NCBI GenBank assembly: GCA_031431475.1
Contig: JANPDL010000024.1
Span: forward strand, 1 to 64,000
DNA from: JADCCX01 sp031431475
GTDB lineage: Bacteria > Pseudomonadota > Alphaproteobacteria > Rhizobiales > Beijerinckiaceae
Length of the DNA: 64,000 nucleotides
Direction: 5' to 3'
Shown here: piece after piece, positions 24,555 through 33,818 of the stretch
Numbering within the stretch: position 1 is the stretch's first letter
How the letters are laid out: each line of letters opens with the position of its first letter
The notes under the pieces: generated by a model
Databases searched by the model: none
What the model was told of the DNA's origin: nothing
Seen by the model: only the letters and a program-made list of their open reading frames with translations
Made by a program: the position numbers and the translations under genes

Positions 24555-25865
24555 TCAGGCCCGTGCGGGCGTTGGTCTTTGCTGTTTCCGGATTTGGCGA
24601 CTCTTCCGGGGGGTCTCCTGTTGCATCAGAGGTGTGGAGGCAATGATGGTTCCCACCGTGAACCAGAAAAACCACTGGAACTGCAGGTAATCCAGCATGT
24701 TGTCCGAACTCGCTACGAGCATGTGCGAGGCGCACAGCAGCGCGAAAAGCAAGGTGCCGGGAAAGTCGACCTTGATGCGTTGAGCCAGCATGATGAAGAG
24801 CGTGATGAAAACCGCAACAAAGGCTGCAACACCCACAAGCCCCATTTCGAAATAGATCTGGAGTGCCGCGTTATGCGCCCCCACACCTTCGGGGTTAGCT
24901 CCGCGCGAGAAGAAAAGCGGCACATAGGAGACATAGAGATCAAGCCCATGCCCGAACAGCAGCGAAGGATTCTGTCGCAACCATTCATAGGTTTCGGACC
25001 ACAGCAACTGCCGCCATGCGTAGGAATTGAGATTGGCAAAGGTATCATTCGTATTGCCCCCACCCAGATCTAGGATGCGCTCGCCGATGCCCGGAATCAG
25101 CAGGACGATCGGAAGCACAAGGATTCCCCACAGCCAGCGCCGGTCATTGACCAGCGCATGACCGCCAAGGATCAGCACCATCGCGATCCAGGCGCTCCTC
25201 GTCTTGGTGGCTAGCAACAGGAGCAACAATACGCCTGCATAGCTCATCAGCCATCGGATCTGACGGGGGGACAATTGTACCATGCGCGATGCCATCATGA
25301 AGAGGATCAGCGTCAGGACGCCCACGAGGTAGAATGCAAGGATGTTGGGATGCGTGAAGGTGCTTTCGAGCCGCTCATCATCCAGAAGTATCGCGGGTGT
25401 GGACAGCACCTCGACGACCCCGACAGTCGCCGGAATGACGGAGGAGGCCAGCGCCGCCTTCAGGCAATCCAGCGCATCCCCGATGCTGTCGATCAGCGCA
25501 AAAGGCAGCGCCAGCACGGCACCATAGGTAACAAGGGTCAACAGCAACCGCACTCCAGCAGAGGGGTCGGGAGAATGCAGCAGTGATGCTATGGCCGCCA
25601 GCAAAACGCTTGTCCAGGCCAGGACAGGCGGTGCGAGCATTGCACTCGGACGCCTGACTAAAGCCAGTACTGCGAGGGCAATCATCAGCAGGTTCAATGC
25701 GGCGCCTGGACCATTCGCGGAGCCTGCCAAAAGCTTGATGCCATCAAAGGTCTTGTCGCAGGCAGGGCGGATAGCGACGAGAGCAAGCGCAGTGCGACGC
25801 GCGCCAAATATTCCTGTCAACGCCAAGGATGCGACGAGCAATGCGAGAATGAGGATCAGCATCAA
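24555..25865 (-). CDS. wzy: O-antigen polymerase/ligase family protein (Wzy)
   Basis: Polytopic inner-membrane protein, 436 aa, with about eleven to twelve helices and a long periplasmic loop near residues 260-340. The Wzy_C-like block lies in that loop: WRQLLWSETYEWLRQNPSLLFGHGLDLY followed by GVGAHNAALQIYFEMGLVGV, with the conserved H-N pair. Together with Wzx and the Wzc/Wza-like proteins it completes a Wzx/Wzy-dependent pathway. It might be a ligase by fold, but the absence of lipid A-core genes here favours polymerase. Confidence 0.85.
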   Translation of the reverse strand: MMLILILALLVASLALTGIFGARRTALALVAIRPACDKTFDGIKLLAGSANGPGAALNLLMIALAVLALVRRPSAMLAPPVLAWTSVLLAAIASLLHSPDPSAGVRLLLTLVTYGAVLALPFALIDSIGDALDCLKAALASSVIPATVGVVEVLSTPAILLDDERLESTFTHPNILAFYLVGVLTLILFMMASRMVQLSPRQIRWLMSYAGVLLLLLLATKTRSAWIAMVLILGGHALVNDRRWLWGILVLPIVLLIPGIGERILDLGGGNTNDTFANLNSYAWRQLLWSETYEWLRQNPSLLFGHGLDLYVSYVPLFFSRGANPEGVGAHNAALQIYFEMGLVGVAAFVAVFITLFIMLAQRIKVDFPGTLLFALLCASHMLVASSDNMLDYLQFQWFFWFTVGTIIASTPLMQQETPRKSRQIRKQQRPTPARA

Positions 25866-26056
25866 ACGGTGTTGCCGTGTTCTTGCTGGGAGGGAAACAG
25901 ACCGTCGGTATACATCCGTGTGATCATCAGGCGTACCACCCCTGAGCCCTCGCCAGCGACCAGTCGTGCGATTAGATTTCCCCGGCTAGGTGACAGAACA
26001 TGTGTTCATCCCCTGACAGCTCTCGAAACTGAGGCAACAGATTTCCAGAGGATCGA

Positions 26057-27526
26057 ATGATGAGACGTCTTCCCATGCGACATACACAGGCAAAGGCAGC
26101 TGTTCTTGATAATCCTGCTCCACGTACGAAGCGTCCACTATCCCTCCCTTATGCCGCGTTGCCACCTCTGTTTGTCTTGGTCGATGGTCTGATCATTCTC
26201 GTGAGCGCAGTCAGCGCCGATTTCCTGTATCATCGCTGGCTTTATGACAGTCGCAGCGACTTGCAGCTCAGCCTCGGCATTGGCCTTGCGGCCGCCGTCC
26301 TTTTCATTGCCGCGACGCATGCCAGGAAGTTCTACGGTGGTGTCCGGACCACGAGCCTTCGCCAGCATGCAAAGGCGGCTTTTGCCAACTGGCTGCTGGT
26401 CTTTGGCGGCCTCGCCTGTATCCTTTTTCTGCTCAAGATGAGTGATGCTGTTTCGCGCGGCGGCCTGCTTGTATTTTTCATCACGGGCCTTGCCGGACTT
26501 CTTTTCTGGCGCGTGCTTCTCAAGCGACTGTACCTGCGTCTGGTCGTGGCCGGCACGCTGTCAGGACCACGCGTTGCCATTCTCATCGAATCCGGGCGCA
26601 CGGATGTGGCAATGCAGCTGCAGCGCTTCGAGCGGTACGGCCACAGGGTTTCACGCCTGTTTTTCCTTCCAGATCATCAGGAGTCCGCTGTGCGCATGAC
26701 AGCCGTGCTTGATGCATTGATCTGTCACGTGAGAGAGCAGCGCGTCGATGAAATTCTCGTGCTCTCGTCGTGGGGGCGTTTTTCGGCGACAGAGGTCTTG
26801 CAATCCGCATTGTGCATGGTGCCCGTGCCTGTGAAGCTGATCGCCGATAATGAGCTGGCGCGGGCGCTTTCATGCACGTCCTGTGATGTTGGTGCCGCAC
26901 GCGCCATTGTTCTGAAACCGGCGGCTCTGAGCCAGAGCCAGAGTTTCTTCAAGCGCACGTTCGACGTCATCGTTTCGGGGCTGCTGCTTACGATGTTGAT
27001 CCCGGTCTTTGCAGTGATGGCCTTGATGATCAGACTGGATTCAAAGGGCCCAGTCTTTTTTCGCCAATGGCGTGGTGGCTACAATGGACGCCGATTCCGG
27101 ATTTTCAAATTTCGCACGATGCGCGTGCAGGAAGATGGCGCAGCGGTTCGTCAGGCACGGAAGTGTGATCCACGTGTCACCCGTGTCGGACGGGTCCTGC
27201 GCCTGACCAGCATCGACGAACTTCCCCAGCTCATTAATGTGCTCATCGGAACCATGTCGCTTGTGGGACCACGTCCGCACGCGACTGCACATGACGCGAC
27301 CTATGCCGGTCTGATCGAACCGTATCGTGCACGTCACAATATGAAACCGGGAATCACTGGCTGGGCGCAGGTCAATGGATGCAGGGGCGAGACGACCGAG
27401 GTCCGGCAGATGCAGAGGCGGATCGAACACGATCTGTCTTACATTCAGCAATGGTCGTTGCTTCTCGACCTGCAGATCATCCTGATGACAGCGCGCGAGG
27501 TGCTGGCACCACGCAACGCCCATTGA
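26057..27526 (+). CDS. Undecaprenyl-phosphate sugar-1-phosphate transferase (GumD/WcaJ type)
   Basis: Initiating enzyme of the repeat unit: transfers glucose-1-phosphate (or a related hexose phosphate) to undecaprenyl phosphate. It has 489 aa with four to five N-terminal helices, a CoA-binding-like middle domain (PRVAILIES, residues 174-182) and a C-terminal PHPT domain. That domain starts at FKRTFDVIVSGLLLTM and contains FRIFKFRTMRV, LPQLINVLIGTMSLVGPRP and MKPGITGWAQVNG. The divergent 191-base region upstream contains no clear promoter. It is the last EPS gene before the LuxR regulator, which it meets tail to tail. Confidence 0.92.
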   Translation: MMRRLPMRHTQAKAAVLDNPAPRTKRPLSLPYAALPPLFVLVDGLIILVSAVSADFLYHRWLYDSRSDLQLSLGIGLAAAVLFIAATHARKFYGGVRTTSLRQHAKAAFANWLLVFGGLACILFLLKMSDAVSRGGLLVFFITGLAGLLFWRVLLKRLYLRLVVAGTLSGPRVAILIESGRTDVAMQLQRFERYGHRVSRLFFLPDHQESAVRMTAVLDALICHVREQRVDEILVLSSWGRFSATEVLQSALCMVPVPVKLIADNELARALSCTSCDVGAARAIVLKPAALSQSQSFFKRTFDVIVSGLLLTMLIPVFAVMALMIRLDSKGPVFFRQWRGGYNGRRFRIFKFRTMRVQEDGAAVRQARKCDPRVTRVGRVLRLTSIDELPQLINVLIGTMSLVGPRPHATAHDATYAGLIEPYRARHNMKPGITGWAQVNGCRGETTEVRQMQRRIEHDLSYIQQWSLLLDLQIILMTAREVLAPRNAH

Positions 27527-27559
27527 GTTTCTCGCATGTGTATGGATAAATTCGCAAAT

Positions 27560-28315
27560 CTACTGGATGAACCGAGCCGCTGTACCAATCATTGAACCGC
27601 TCTCGACCGCAACCTCCTGAAGTATGCCGTCATCCGGATCGAGAGCCTCGTTGCCGATACCATTGTTCATGGCCCAGATAGCAGCCTGCGTCCGGTTGCT
27701 GACGCCAATCTTCCGCAGGATCGTCTTGACATGCGCTTTAACAGTGGCCTCGGCGATATCAAGATGACGTGCAATATGCTTGTTGGAATCGCCTTCAACG
27801 ATGCGCCGGATGATTTCGGACTCGCGTACAGATAATCCGCCCGCGCCTTGAAGTGCCTGCCCTGCGTTCTGGCTGGAAATCGATACTGCTGCCGCATCCA
27901 TTGCCGGGATTGCCACTGCGCCTGCCGGCCAGATACGTGAATCCATGACGAAGATATTGTCTGCAACAACCGCTTGCAGGGATTTGATCAGGCCTTCCGC
28001 GGAGATAGACGTCAGCAGGATTGCATTGGCTCCAGCTTCCATTGCAGAAGCCAGCACCTCGAAATCGCTCTCACTCGCAAGTACCACGATGCGCGCATTC
28101 GGGAAGGCCTCGCGGTATTGTCCGATAAGGGAAAAGAGTTCTGTCCGTTCACGGGCGAACATGATGAGGATGGACGGTTCTTCCTGCTTCAGCACGGCAT
28201 CGGGTTCCAGAGAGCATGTTCGCGGGGCAAATTCCGTTCGCTCCAGCAGCAATCTGAGGCCTTCTCGTACAAGACTGTCATTCTCGACGATGAGAGTTGG
28301 GTAAGTTCCGTCCAC
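27560..28315 (-). CDS. LuxR-family regulator with receiver domain lacking the phosphoacceptor aspartate
   Basis: Transcription regulator of NarL/FixJ architecture, 251 aa. It starts at a GTG with GGAG seven bases upstream. The receiver fold is visible from TLIVENDSLVREGLRLLL (residues 7-24). The strand that should carry the phosphorylated Asp reads ILIMFARER, so no Asp is present near residue 53, and the acidic pair after strand 1 is E-N-D. The C-terminal HTH (LSVRESEIIRRIVEGDSNKHIARHL, then ATVKAHVKTILRKIGVSNRTQA) is intact. A 25-residue tail follows. It probably acts without phosphorylation; regulation of the adjacent EPS genes is plausible from position only. Confidence 0.88.
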   Translation of the reverse strand: MDGTYPTLIVENDSLVREGLRLLLERTEFAPRTCSLEPDAVLKQEEPSILIMFARERTELFSLIGQYREAFPNARIVVLASESDFEVLASAMEAGANAILLTSISAEGLIKSLQAVVADNIFVMDSRIWPAGAVAIPAMDAAAVSISSQNAGQALQGAGGLSVRESEIIRRIVEGDSNKHIARHLDIAEATVKAHVKTILRKIGVSNRTQAAIWAMNNGIGNEALDPDDGILQEVAVESGSMIGTAARFIQ

Positions 28316-28498
28316 GGCTGGTCTCCACTCTTTCCAGAATCAATACAGGAGCCCGAGGCCCTTGAAGCGTCACGTCCCCAAATGATTGTTGTCGGTACCT
28401 TTTTGACCCGTTGGTGATACGCCAAAGGAATGTACCGCTGATACTTTGTCGCTCCGACTTATGACCAGAACATGGCCAAGTGCATTTTCCTGACACAT

Positions 28499-29908
28499 TC
28501 ACGCCTCGGGCTTTGGTGCTGTCAGATGTGAGATGAATGAATCAGCCCACCAGTTGGCGTTCTCGGCGATCACAGAAGCCTGCATGGCCCGCCAGCGCCG
28601 ACGTCGCTCGCGCAGCGGCATCGACAGCGCCGCTTCAATGGCTCCCGCTACCTCTGACTTGTCGTAGGGATTGACCAGAAGAGCCTTCCTGAACTGTGCA
28701 GCCGCACCGGCGAAGCGCGAGAGAATGAGAACGCCAGGGTCATGGGCGCTTTGAGCAGCAATGAATTCCTTTGCGACAAGGTTCATGCCGTCCCGCATCG
28801 GTGTGACCAATGCCACCGACGCTGCATTGTAGAGACCGGCCAGCACGCTGCGCGGATAACTCCGGTTGATGTAGCGGATCGGTGTCCAGCTTGGTTCGCC
28901 TTCGGCTCCGTTGATGCGGCCCGCCGTCTCGGCAACCTCCTGGTTGATCGCCTCATATTCCGGAATGTCAGACCGCGAGAGCGGTGTGATCTGCACATAC
29001 TCGACTGTGCCACGTCGGGAGGGTTGATCGGACAGAAACTGCGCATAGGCCTCCATCCTTTGCGCAACACCCTTGGAGTAATCCAGCCGGTCAACGCCAA
29101 TGATCATCCGGTGCGTCCCGATGCTTTCGAGTGTTTCTTCCACGACGGGATCGGTCGCATCAGAATGTGCCGTCTCCGCGAAAGCTTCGGGATCGATGCC
29201 GATTGGCAGGACAATCACTTTTACAGCCCTGTCTGCGAGCCGATACCAGCGTGGCCCCCTTCTAAGCCCCTGATCCCGCACGCCGGTAAACTCACGCGCA
29301 CCAATTTCGAGACGCAGGCACTGGCCGAAATGCTCGGCGTCCTGCGCCGTTTGCAATCCGATCACATCGAACTGCATCATCGCCCGCAGGATTACGCAGG
29401 CATTGGGGAGGCTGCGAAAAACGGCTGGCGGCGGCCAGGGAATGTGGTGGAAATAGCCGATCCTCTGCCGTGCTCCGAGTTCCGCCAGCGCTCCAGCCAG
29501 CGGCATGAGATGATAGTCATGCACCCAGATCTGGTCATCCGGTCCGGCGCAAGCCATGACCTGCTCTGCAAAGGCACGATTGACCCTGAGATAGCCCGCG
29601 AAATCCTCCTGTGAAAATGTCGTTAGCCCCAGTCGATAGTGCATGAGCGGCCACAGCGCCCGGTTGGCAAAACCTGCGTAATACTCATGATAGTCCTGCG
29701 ATGTCAGGTCGATAAGCCAATAGGCGACATCATCCTCAGTGAGATACCTGACGGATGGTTCCTCTGCTTCCGACATGTCCCCGCTCCAGCCAATCCAGGT
29801 GCCGCCCAGGCGCTGCAACGCTTGCAGCAAGGTGCCGGCCACGCCGCCTGCTGTGGACTCGCCCGCACTGCCAATCATGACGCGATTCGAGACAATGATC
29901 AGCGCCAT
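28499..29908 (-). CDS. otsA: Trehalose-6-phosphate synthase
   Basis: Makes trehalose 6-phosphate from UDP-glucose and glucose 6-phosphate, GT20, 469 aa. The ATG at 29908 (MALIIVSNRV) is chosen because it overlaps the otsB stop as TAATG; the frame stays open 25 codons further. The glycine-rich loop AGGVAGTLLQAL, the catalytic-site WVHDYHLMPL, HHIPWPP, LPIGIDPEAF and RLDYSKGV are all present. It is the second gene of an otsB-otsA operon for osmotic and desiccation protection. Confidence 0.95.
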   Translation of the reverse strand: MALIIVSNRVMIGSAGESTAGGVAGTLLQALQRLGGTWIGWSGDMSEAEEPSVRYLTEDDVAYWLIDLTSQDYHEYYAGFANRALWPLMHYRLGLTTFSQEDFAGYLRVNRAFAEQVMACAGPDDQIWVHDYHLMPLAGALAELGARQRIGYFHHIPWPPPAVFRSLPNACVILRAMMQFDVIGLQTAQDAEHFGQCLRLEIGAREFTGVRDQGLRRGPRWYRLADRAVKVIVLPIGIDPEAFAETAHSDATDPVVEETLESIGTHRMIIGVDRLDYSKGVAQRMEAYAQFLSDQPSRRGTVEYVQITPLSRSDIPEYEAINQEVAETAGRINGAEGEPSWTPIRYINRSYPRSVLAGLYNAASVALVTPMRDGMNLVAKEFIAAQSAHDPGVLILSRFAGAAAQFRKALLVNPYDKSEVAGAIEAALSMPLRERRRRWRAMQASVIAENANWWADSFISHLTAPKPEA

Positions 29909-30705
29909 TACAGGGCGCTCGCTTCCACGGTCAGTGCTGAAGCTTTGGTGAGCCGATTGATGAAGTTCAGGACGTTCCGGCATGAGGCCAGCTGTGTCTG
30001 TGCACCTGTCCGCCGCTCAGGCAGGCCGACCAGGACGCCGATCCCGCCGAAATGTATGGCAGCCTTGAAAGCCGCTTCATCCGTGAGATCATCGCCAAAG
30101 TACACCGGCTTTCGGTTGCGAAAGGCCATGCCCCGCATGATGGTAGTCAATGCGTTGCCCTTGTCAGGCCCGCCAATGCGGATTTCCTCCACATACTTCC
30201 CCGAGAGGAGTATCAGATCGTTTTCCGACTCCTGAACCAAGGCCTTGGCAAAGGCTTTGACCTTCCGCGCATGACAGGGTTCTGCGCGGTAATGGATAGC
30301 CATTGCCGCACCCTTGTCTTCGAGCAAAAGCCCCGGATTCTGGACTACAAATGCAATGACAATTGGTCGCAATGCATCGAGACGCTGCATTGTGGGTAAT
30401 ACGGAAGCCACTGGTTGGTGGCCTGTAAAGCGCTGTTGCAGGCCATGCAGGCCAGCCATTTCAAGACCCGGAACGGGCAGCAGTTTCTCCAGCGTATCAA
30501 TTGTTCGTCCGCTGATGATGGCGACCGCACCACCCGTTTTGTTCCTTAGGCTGGAAAGCATGCTCGGAAGGTGGAGGGGTATGTGGACAGCATCCGGATG
30601 GTCGGCCAGTTCGATCAGCGTTCCGTCGAGATCAAACAGATAGGCATGTTCGGTCAAAGACGGATTGAACAGGGTTTCGGGACGGGGAAGCGGCATGCGG
30701 TTCAT
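29908..30705 (-). CDS. otsB: Trehalose-6-phosphate phosphatase
   Basis: HAD-superfamily phosphatase that releases trehalose from trehalose 6-phosphate, 265 aa. HAD motif I is YLFDLDGTLIE (nucleophile and acid Asp near residues 25-27), motif II is AIISGRTI, and motif IV is FGDDLTDEAAF near residue 200. It is the first gene of the otsBA operon. A search by eye for a GGAAC/CGTT-type EcfG stress promoter upstream found none. Confidence 0.94.
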   Translation of the reverse strand: MNRMPLPRPETLFNPSLTEHAYLFDLDGTLIELADHPDAVHIPLHLPSMLSSLRNKTGGAVAIISGRTIDTLEKLLPVPGLEMAGLHGLQQRFTGHQPVASVLPTMQRLDALRPIVIAFVVQNPGLLLEDKGAAMAIHYRAEPCHARKVKAFAKALVQESENDLILLSGKYVEEIRIGGPDKGNALTTIMRGMAFRNRKPVYFGDDLTDEAAFKAAIHFGGIGVLVGLPERRTGAQTQLASCRNVLNFINRLTKASALTVEASAL

Positions 30706-30882
30706 GACTGTTGATCCAAATTCATCTCCCCGTCACCCCGCCCAATGGAAAGGGCTATCTGGGCGATACTGTGGTGATACGAACAGACTGTTGGTCGACG
30801 TGTCCCGGAGGTTTCAGTTGCAAGGTGCCGTTCCTGCCCTGTATGCGCTCGAGAACAGATGGATGGAGTTTCGTTGAGTCCC

Positions 30883-32067
30883 ATGAGCAATAACCGCCAT
30901 CAGGTCGTCATCATCGGGTCGGGTCCGGCGGGATTGCTGCTCGGTGCCCTTCTGGCCAAAGCCGGGATTGATGCGATCATTCTGGAACGCAAATCCCGGG
31001 ATTATGTTCTCGCACGCATCCGCGCCGGCGTTCTGGAACAAGGCACGGTAAACCTGCTGCGACATGTCGGTGTGGCAGAGCGTCTTGAACAGGAGGGCCT
31101 CGTCCACGACGGCTTTGCGCTGGGTTTTGCCAACAAACGTCTCAGGATTGATCTCGCTCAACTGACCGGTGGCAAACACGTCACGGTCTATGGCCAGACC
31201 GAAGTGACGCGCGATCTCATGGATGCGCGGATCGCAGCAGGTCTGCCCACAGTGTATGATGCCGACAACGTGGAACTGCATGATTTCGACAGTGCGTCGC
31301 CGCTTGTCACCTACGAGAAGGATGGCGTGAAACACACCATCACCTGCGATTTCATCGCGGGCTGTGATGGCTTCCACGGTGTCAGCCGCAGAAGCGTGCC
31401 GCAGGATGCGATCCGGCTGTTCGAGCGCGTTTATCCGTTTGGCTGGCTCGGTGTGCTCGCCGATGTGCCGCCCTGCTCACACGAGCTGATCTATGCCGGA
31501 CATGACCGCGGCTTCGCGCTCTGCTCCATGCGCTCGAGTACGCGCAGCCGCTATTATATCCAGTGCCGGTCCGACGAGGACGTTTTGGCTTGGTCCGATG
31601 ATGCATTCTGGGATGAGTTACGCCGCAGACTCGACCCCGAGGCTGCCGACAGGGTGATCACGGGGCCTTCGATCGAAAAATCCGTGGCACCGTTACGGAG
31701 TTTCGTGGCGGAACCGTTGCGCTTCGGACGGCTGCTCCTGGCCGGGGATGCCGCCCATATCGTGCCACCAACGGGTGCCAAGGGACTCAATCTCGCAGCG
31801 GGTGATGCCTTCTATCTGTCGGAAGCACTGATTGAGTTCTACCGCGACCGTTCCGACGCTGGGATCAACCACTATTCCGCCAGGGCGCTGGACCGGATCT
31901 GGAAGACCGAGCGGTTCTCCTGGTCGATGACAACACTGTTGCATCGCTTCGATCACCATACGCCTTTCGAGCAGCGCATGCAGGATGCTGAATTCGCGTT
32001 TCTGGAATCATCGGTTGCGGCCAGGACGGCGTTGGCCGAGAATTACGTTGGTCTGCCTTTGATCTGA
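30883..32067 (+). CDS. pobA: 4-hydroxybenzoate 3-monooxygenase
   Basis: FAD-dependent hydroxylase converting 4-hydroxybenzoate to protocatechuate with NADPH and oxygen. From the ATG at 30883 it has 394 aa, the exact family length; a start at 30859 would add eight residues. The FAD-binding GSGPAGLLLG is at the N-terminus. ERKSRDYVLARIRAGVLEQG, the substrate-site run SHELIYAGHDRGFALCSMRS with SRYYIQ, the GDAAHIVPPTGAKGLNLA block and the C-terminal ENYVGLP (active-site Tyr) are all conserved. No pobR regulator or protocatechuate genes adjoin it, so it is a stand-alone funnel gene here. Confidence 0.95.
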   Translation: MSNNRHQVVIIGSGPAGLLLGALLAKAGIDAIILERKSRDYVLARIRAGVLEQGTVNLLRHVGVAERLEQEGLVHDGFALGFANKRLRIDLAQLTGGKHVTVYGQTEVTRDLMDARIAAGLPTVYDADNVELHDFDSASPLVTYEKDGVKHTITCDFIAGCDGFHGVSRRSVPQDAIRLFERVYPFGWLGVLADVPPCSHELIYAGHDRGFALCSMRSSTRSRYYIQCRSDEDVLAWSDDAFWDELRRRLDPEAADRVITGPSIEKSVAPLRSFVAEPLRFGRLLLAGDAAHIVPPTGAKGLNLAAGDAFYLSEALIEFYRDRSDAGINHYSARALDRIWKTERFSWSMTTLLHRFDHHTPFEQRMQDAEFAFLESSVAARTALAENYVGLPLI

Positions 32068-32106
32068 GCGCATGGCCGCTGAAATGAACGCCGCTTTGGG
32101 AGGAGC

Positions 32107-32178
32107 ATGAGCCAGGCTATCAATCGCCGGTTATTGACACTTGGCACTGCCGTAAGGCCTCGGTTCAGGCTTGGGTAA
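32107..32178 (+). pseudogene. Possible remnant of a Tat-signal gene start
   Basis: A purine-rich GGGAGGAG stands directly before an ATG and a 23-codon frame whose start (AINRRLLTLGTAV) looks like the beginning of a twin-arginine signal, after which the frame stops at TAA. No continuation is seen in other frames. It may be the stump of a deleted exported-protein gene, or chance. Confidence 0.2.
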
Positions 32179-32233
32179 TCTCTCTTCCCGCAGTAGTCTC
32201 AAGAACGCAATAGGGGCGTGAAGTCTCGAGGAT

Positions 32234-33712
32234 CTACGTTCGCCGGTAGAGATCAGCGCCGAAATTCCGTCTTGGGTCCATCTCTGGCGCAAGCTTTTCC
32301 CTAGGCTCTGCTGCCTTGCCGCCCGTGCGCGGCAGGAAGCGACCGGAACCGGCTGTAGCTTGTAGCCTTCCGTCCGCCACCACCACGTCCCCGCGCCGCA
32401 ACACTGTCTCGGGCCAGCCCGTGATCTTGCGTCCGGTGAAGGGGGTGTAGCCTGTCTTGTCATGCATCATGGCATCGCTGAGCGTGACTTTCTTCTTCGG
32501 GTCCCACACCGCGATATCGGCATCCGCGCCGATCGCGATGGAGCCTTTTCTGGGGTGCAGATTGTAGATTTTTGCGGGTTCCGTGGCTGTGACCTCCACG
32601 AATTTCATCAGGCCCATCCGGCCTTTCGACACCATGGCGTCGAACAGCAGCGGTAGCCGCGTTTCAAGGCCGGGCTGGCCATTGGCGATCTGCTTGAAAT
32701 TGGCATTCGGGCCTCCGCTCAGCTTGCCGGATTTGTCAAAGCGATAAGGCGCATGATCGGAACTGATGGTCTGGAGATCACCCAGACCAAGCGCCTGCCA
32801 CAACGCTTCCTGATCATCCGCAGTGCGGGGCGGCGGCGAGCACATCCATTTCCCGCCTTCAAGGCCCGGACGATCCAGATCAGCGGCGGTCATGAAGAGA
32901 TATTGCGGGCAGGTCTCGCCAAAAACCTTCTGGCCTGTTCCACGAGCGCGGCGGATGATGGCCGCACCCTCCCGCGTCGAGACATGGAAGATCATGATCG
33001 GCTGGTCGATCAGCCCGGCCATGGCAATCAGGCGCTCGAAGGCTTCGGTCTCGGAAACACGCGGATGGCTGACGGCGTGGTATTTCGGTGCCGTATAGCC
33101 GCGCTCCAGCAGGCGCTTGCCCATCCAGGCGATCATGCCGTGGTTCTCGGCATGGACGCAGACAAGCGCCCGGTTCTCCCGTGCTGTCATCAACACGTCG
33201 AGCGCCTGTTCATCCTGCACGCGCAGGCGGTCGTAGGTCATGAACAGCTTGACCGAGGCATGGCCCGCCTTGATGGCAGCCGGGAGATCGGTCCTGATCA
33301 GCTGCTCGGTGGCATCCGCGATGATCATGTGGAAGCAATAGTCGATGATCGCACCTTTTTTGGCCAAGACAGCATAATCCTCAAGCACCTGCGGCAGTTC
33401 CATGCCCACGTGCTGGGCCGCGAAGGAGATCACCGTCGTGGTGCCGCCGAAAGCCGCCGATGTCGTGGCGCTTTCCCAGGTGTCGGCGTTCATCAGGCCG
33501 CCTGCCGACAGCTGTTCGATATGGCAATGGCTGTCGATGCCGCCGGGCAGGACGTAGCGGCCCTTCGCATTGATCTCGCGGGTTCCCGGACCCAGCCTCT
33601 CGCCAAGCGCCGTGATCCTCTCGCCTGTGATGCCGACATCCGCTTTGAACACATCGGTTGCAGTCGCAACTGTGCCGCCCCGGATCACCACATCGAACGC
33701 TGGTCGTATCAT
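32234..33712 (-). CDS. D-hydantoinase/dihydropyrimidinase
   Basis: Zinc amidohydrolase opening hydantoin or dihydropyrimidine rings to N-carbamoyl amino acids, 492 aa from the ATG at 33712. The metal ligands are His62 and His64 (SHCHIE), the carbamylated Lys155 (ASVKLFMTYD), histidines in CVHAENH and IFHVSTREGAA, and the Asp in SSDHAPY. The usual GIDxHTH reads GIDSHCH. Adjacent genes encode a hydantoin-racemase-like protein (divergent) and an N-carbamoyl-D-amino acid hydrolase, so D-hydantoinase is preferred over a pyrimidine-catabolic role. Confidence 0.9.
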   Translation of the reverse strand: MIRPAFDVVIRGGTVATATDVFKADVGITGERITALGERLGPGTREINAKGRYVLPGGIDSHCHIEQLSAGGLMNADTWESATTSAAFGGTTTVISFAAQHVGMELPQVLEDYAVLAKKGAIIDYCFHMIIADATEQLIRTDLPAAIKAGHASVKLFMTYDRLRVQDEQALDVLMTARENRALVCVHAENHGMIAWMGKRLLERGYTAPKYHAVSHPRVSETEAFERLIAMAGLIDQPIMIFHVSTREGAAIIRRARGTGQKVFGETCPQYLFMTAADLDRPGLEGGKWMCSPPPRTADDQEALWQALGLGDLQTISSDHAPYRFDKSGKLSGGPNANFKQIANGQPGLETRLPLLFDAMVSKGRMGLMKFVEVTATEPAKIYNLHPRKGSIAIGADADIAVWDPKKKVTLSDAMMHDKTGYTPFTGRKITGWPETVLRRGDVVVADGRLQATAGSGRFLPRTGGKAAEPREKLAPEMDPRRNFGADLYRRT

Positions 33713-33818
33713 TCCAGACTCCGCTTGCTTCCATAACTTGCCTCGCACCCGGCGATGGCCCAGTCTCCTGACCAACATTCACCCGCTTCCGTCATTCTGC
33801 AAGAGAGCTTTGCCCCAA

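Noticed and set aside
25995..26012. GAACA-TG-TGTTC inverted repeat before the GumD-like gene as a LexA (SOS) box
   Set aside because: Alphaproteobacterial LexA sites have GAAC or GTTC half-sites separated by seven bases; here the spacing is four and no SOS gene is present.
30706..30858. EcfG-type general stress promoter before otsB
   Set aside because: A GTTCC element occurs on the plus strand but no AACG partner at 16-17 bases was found.
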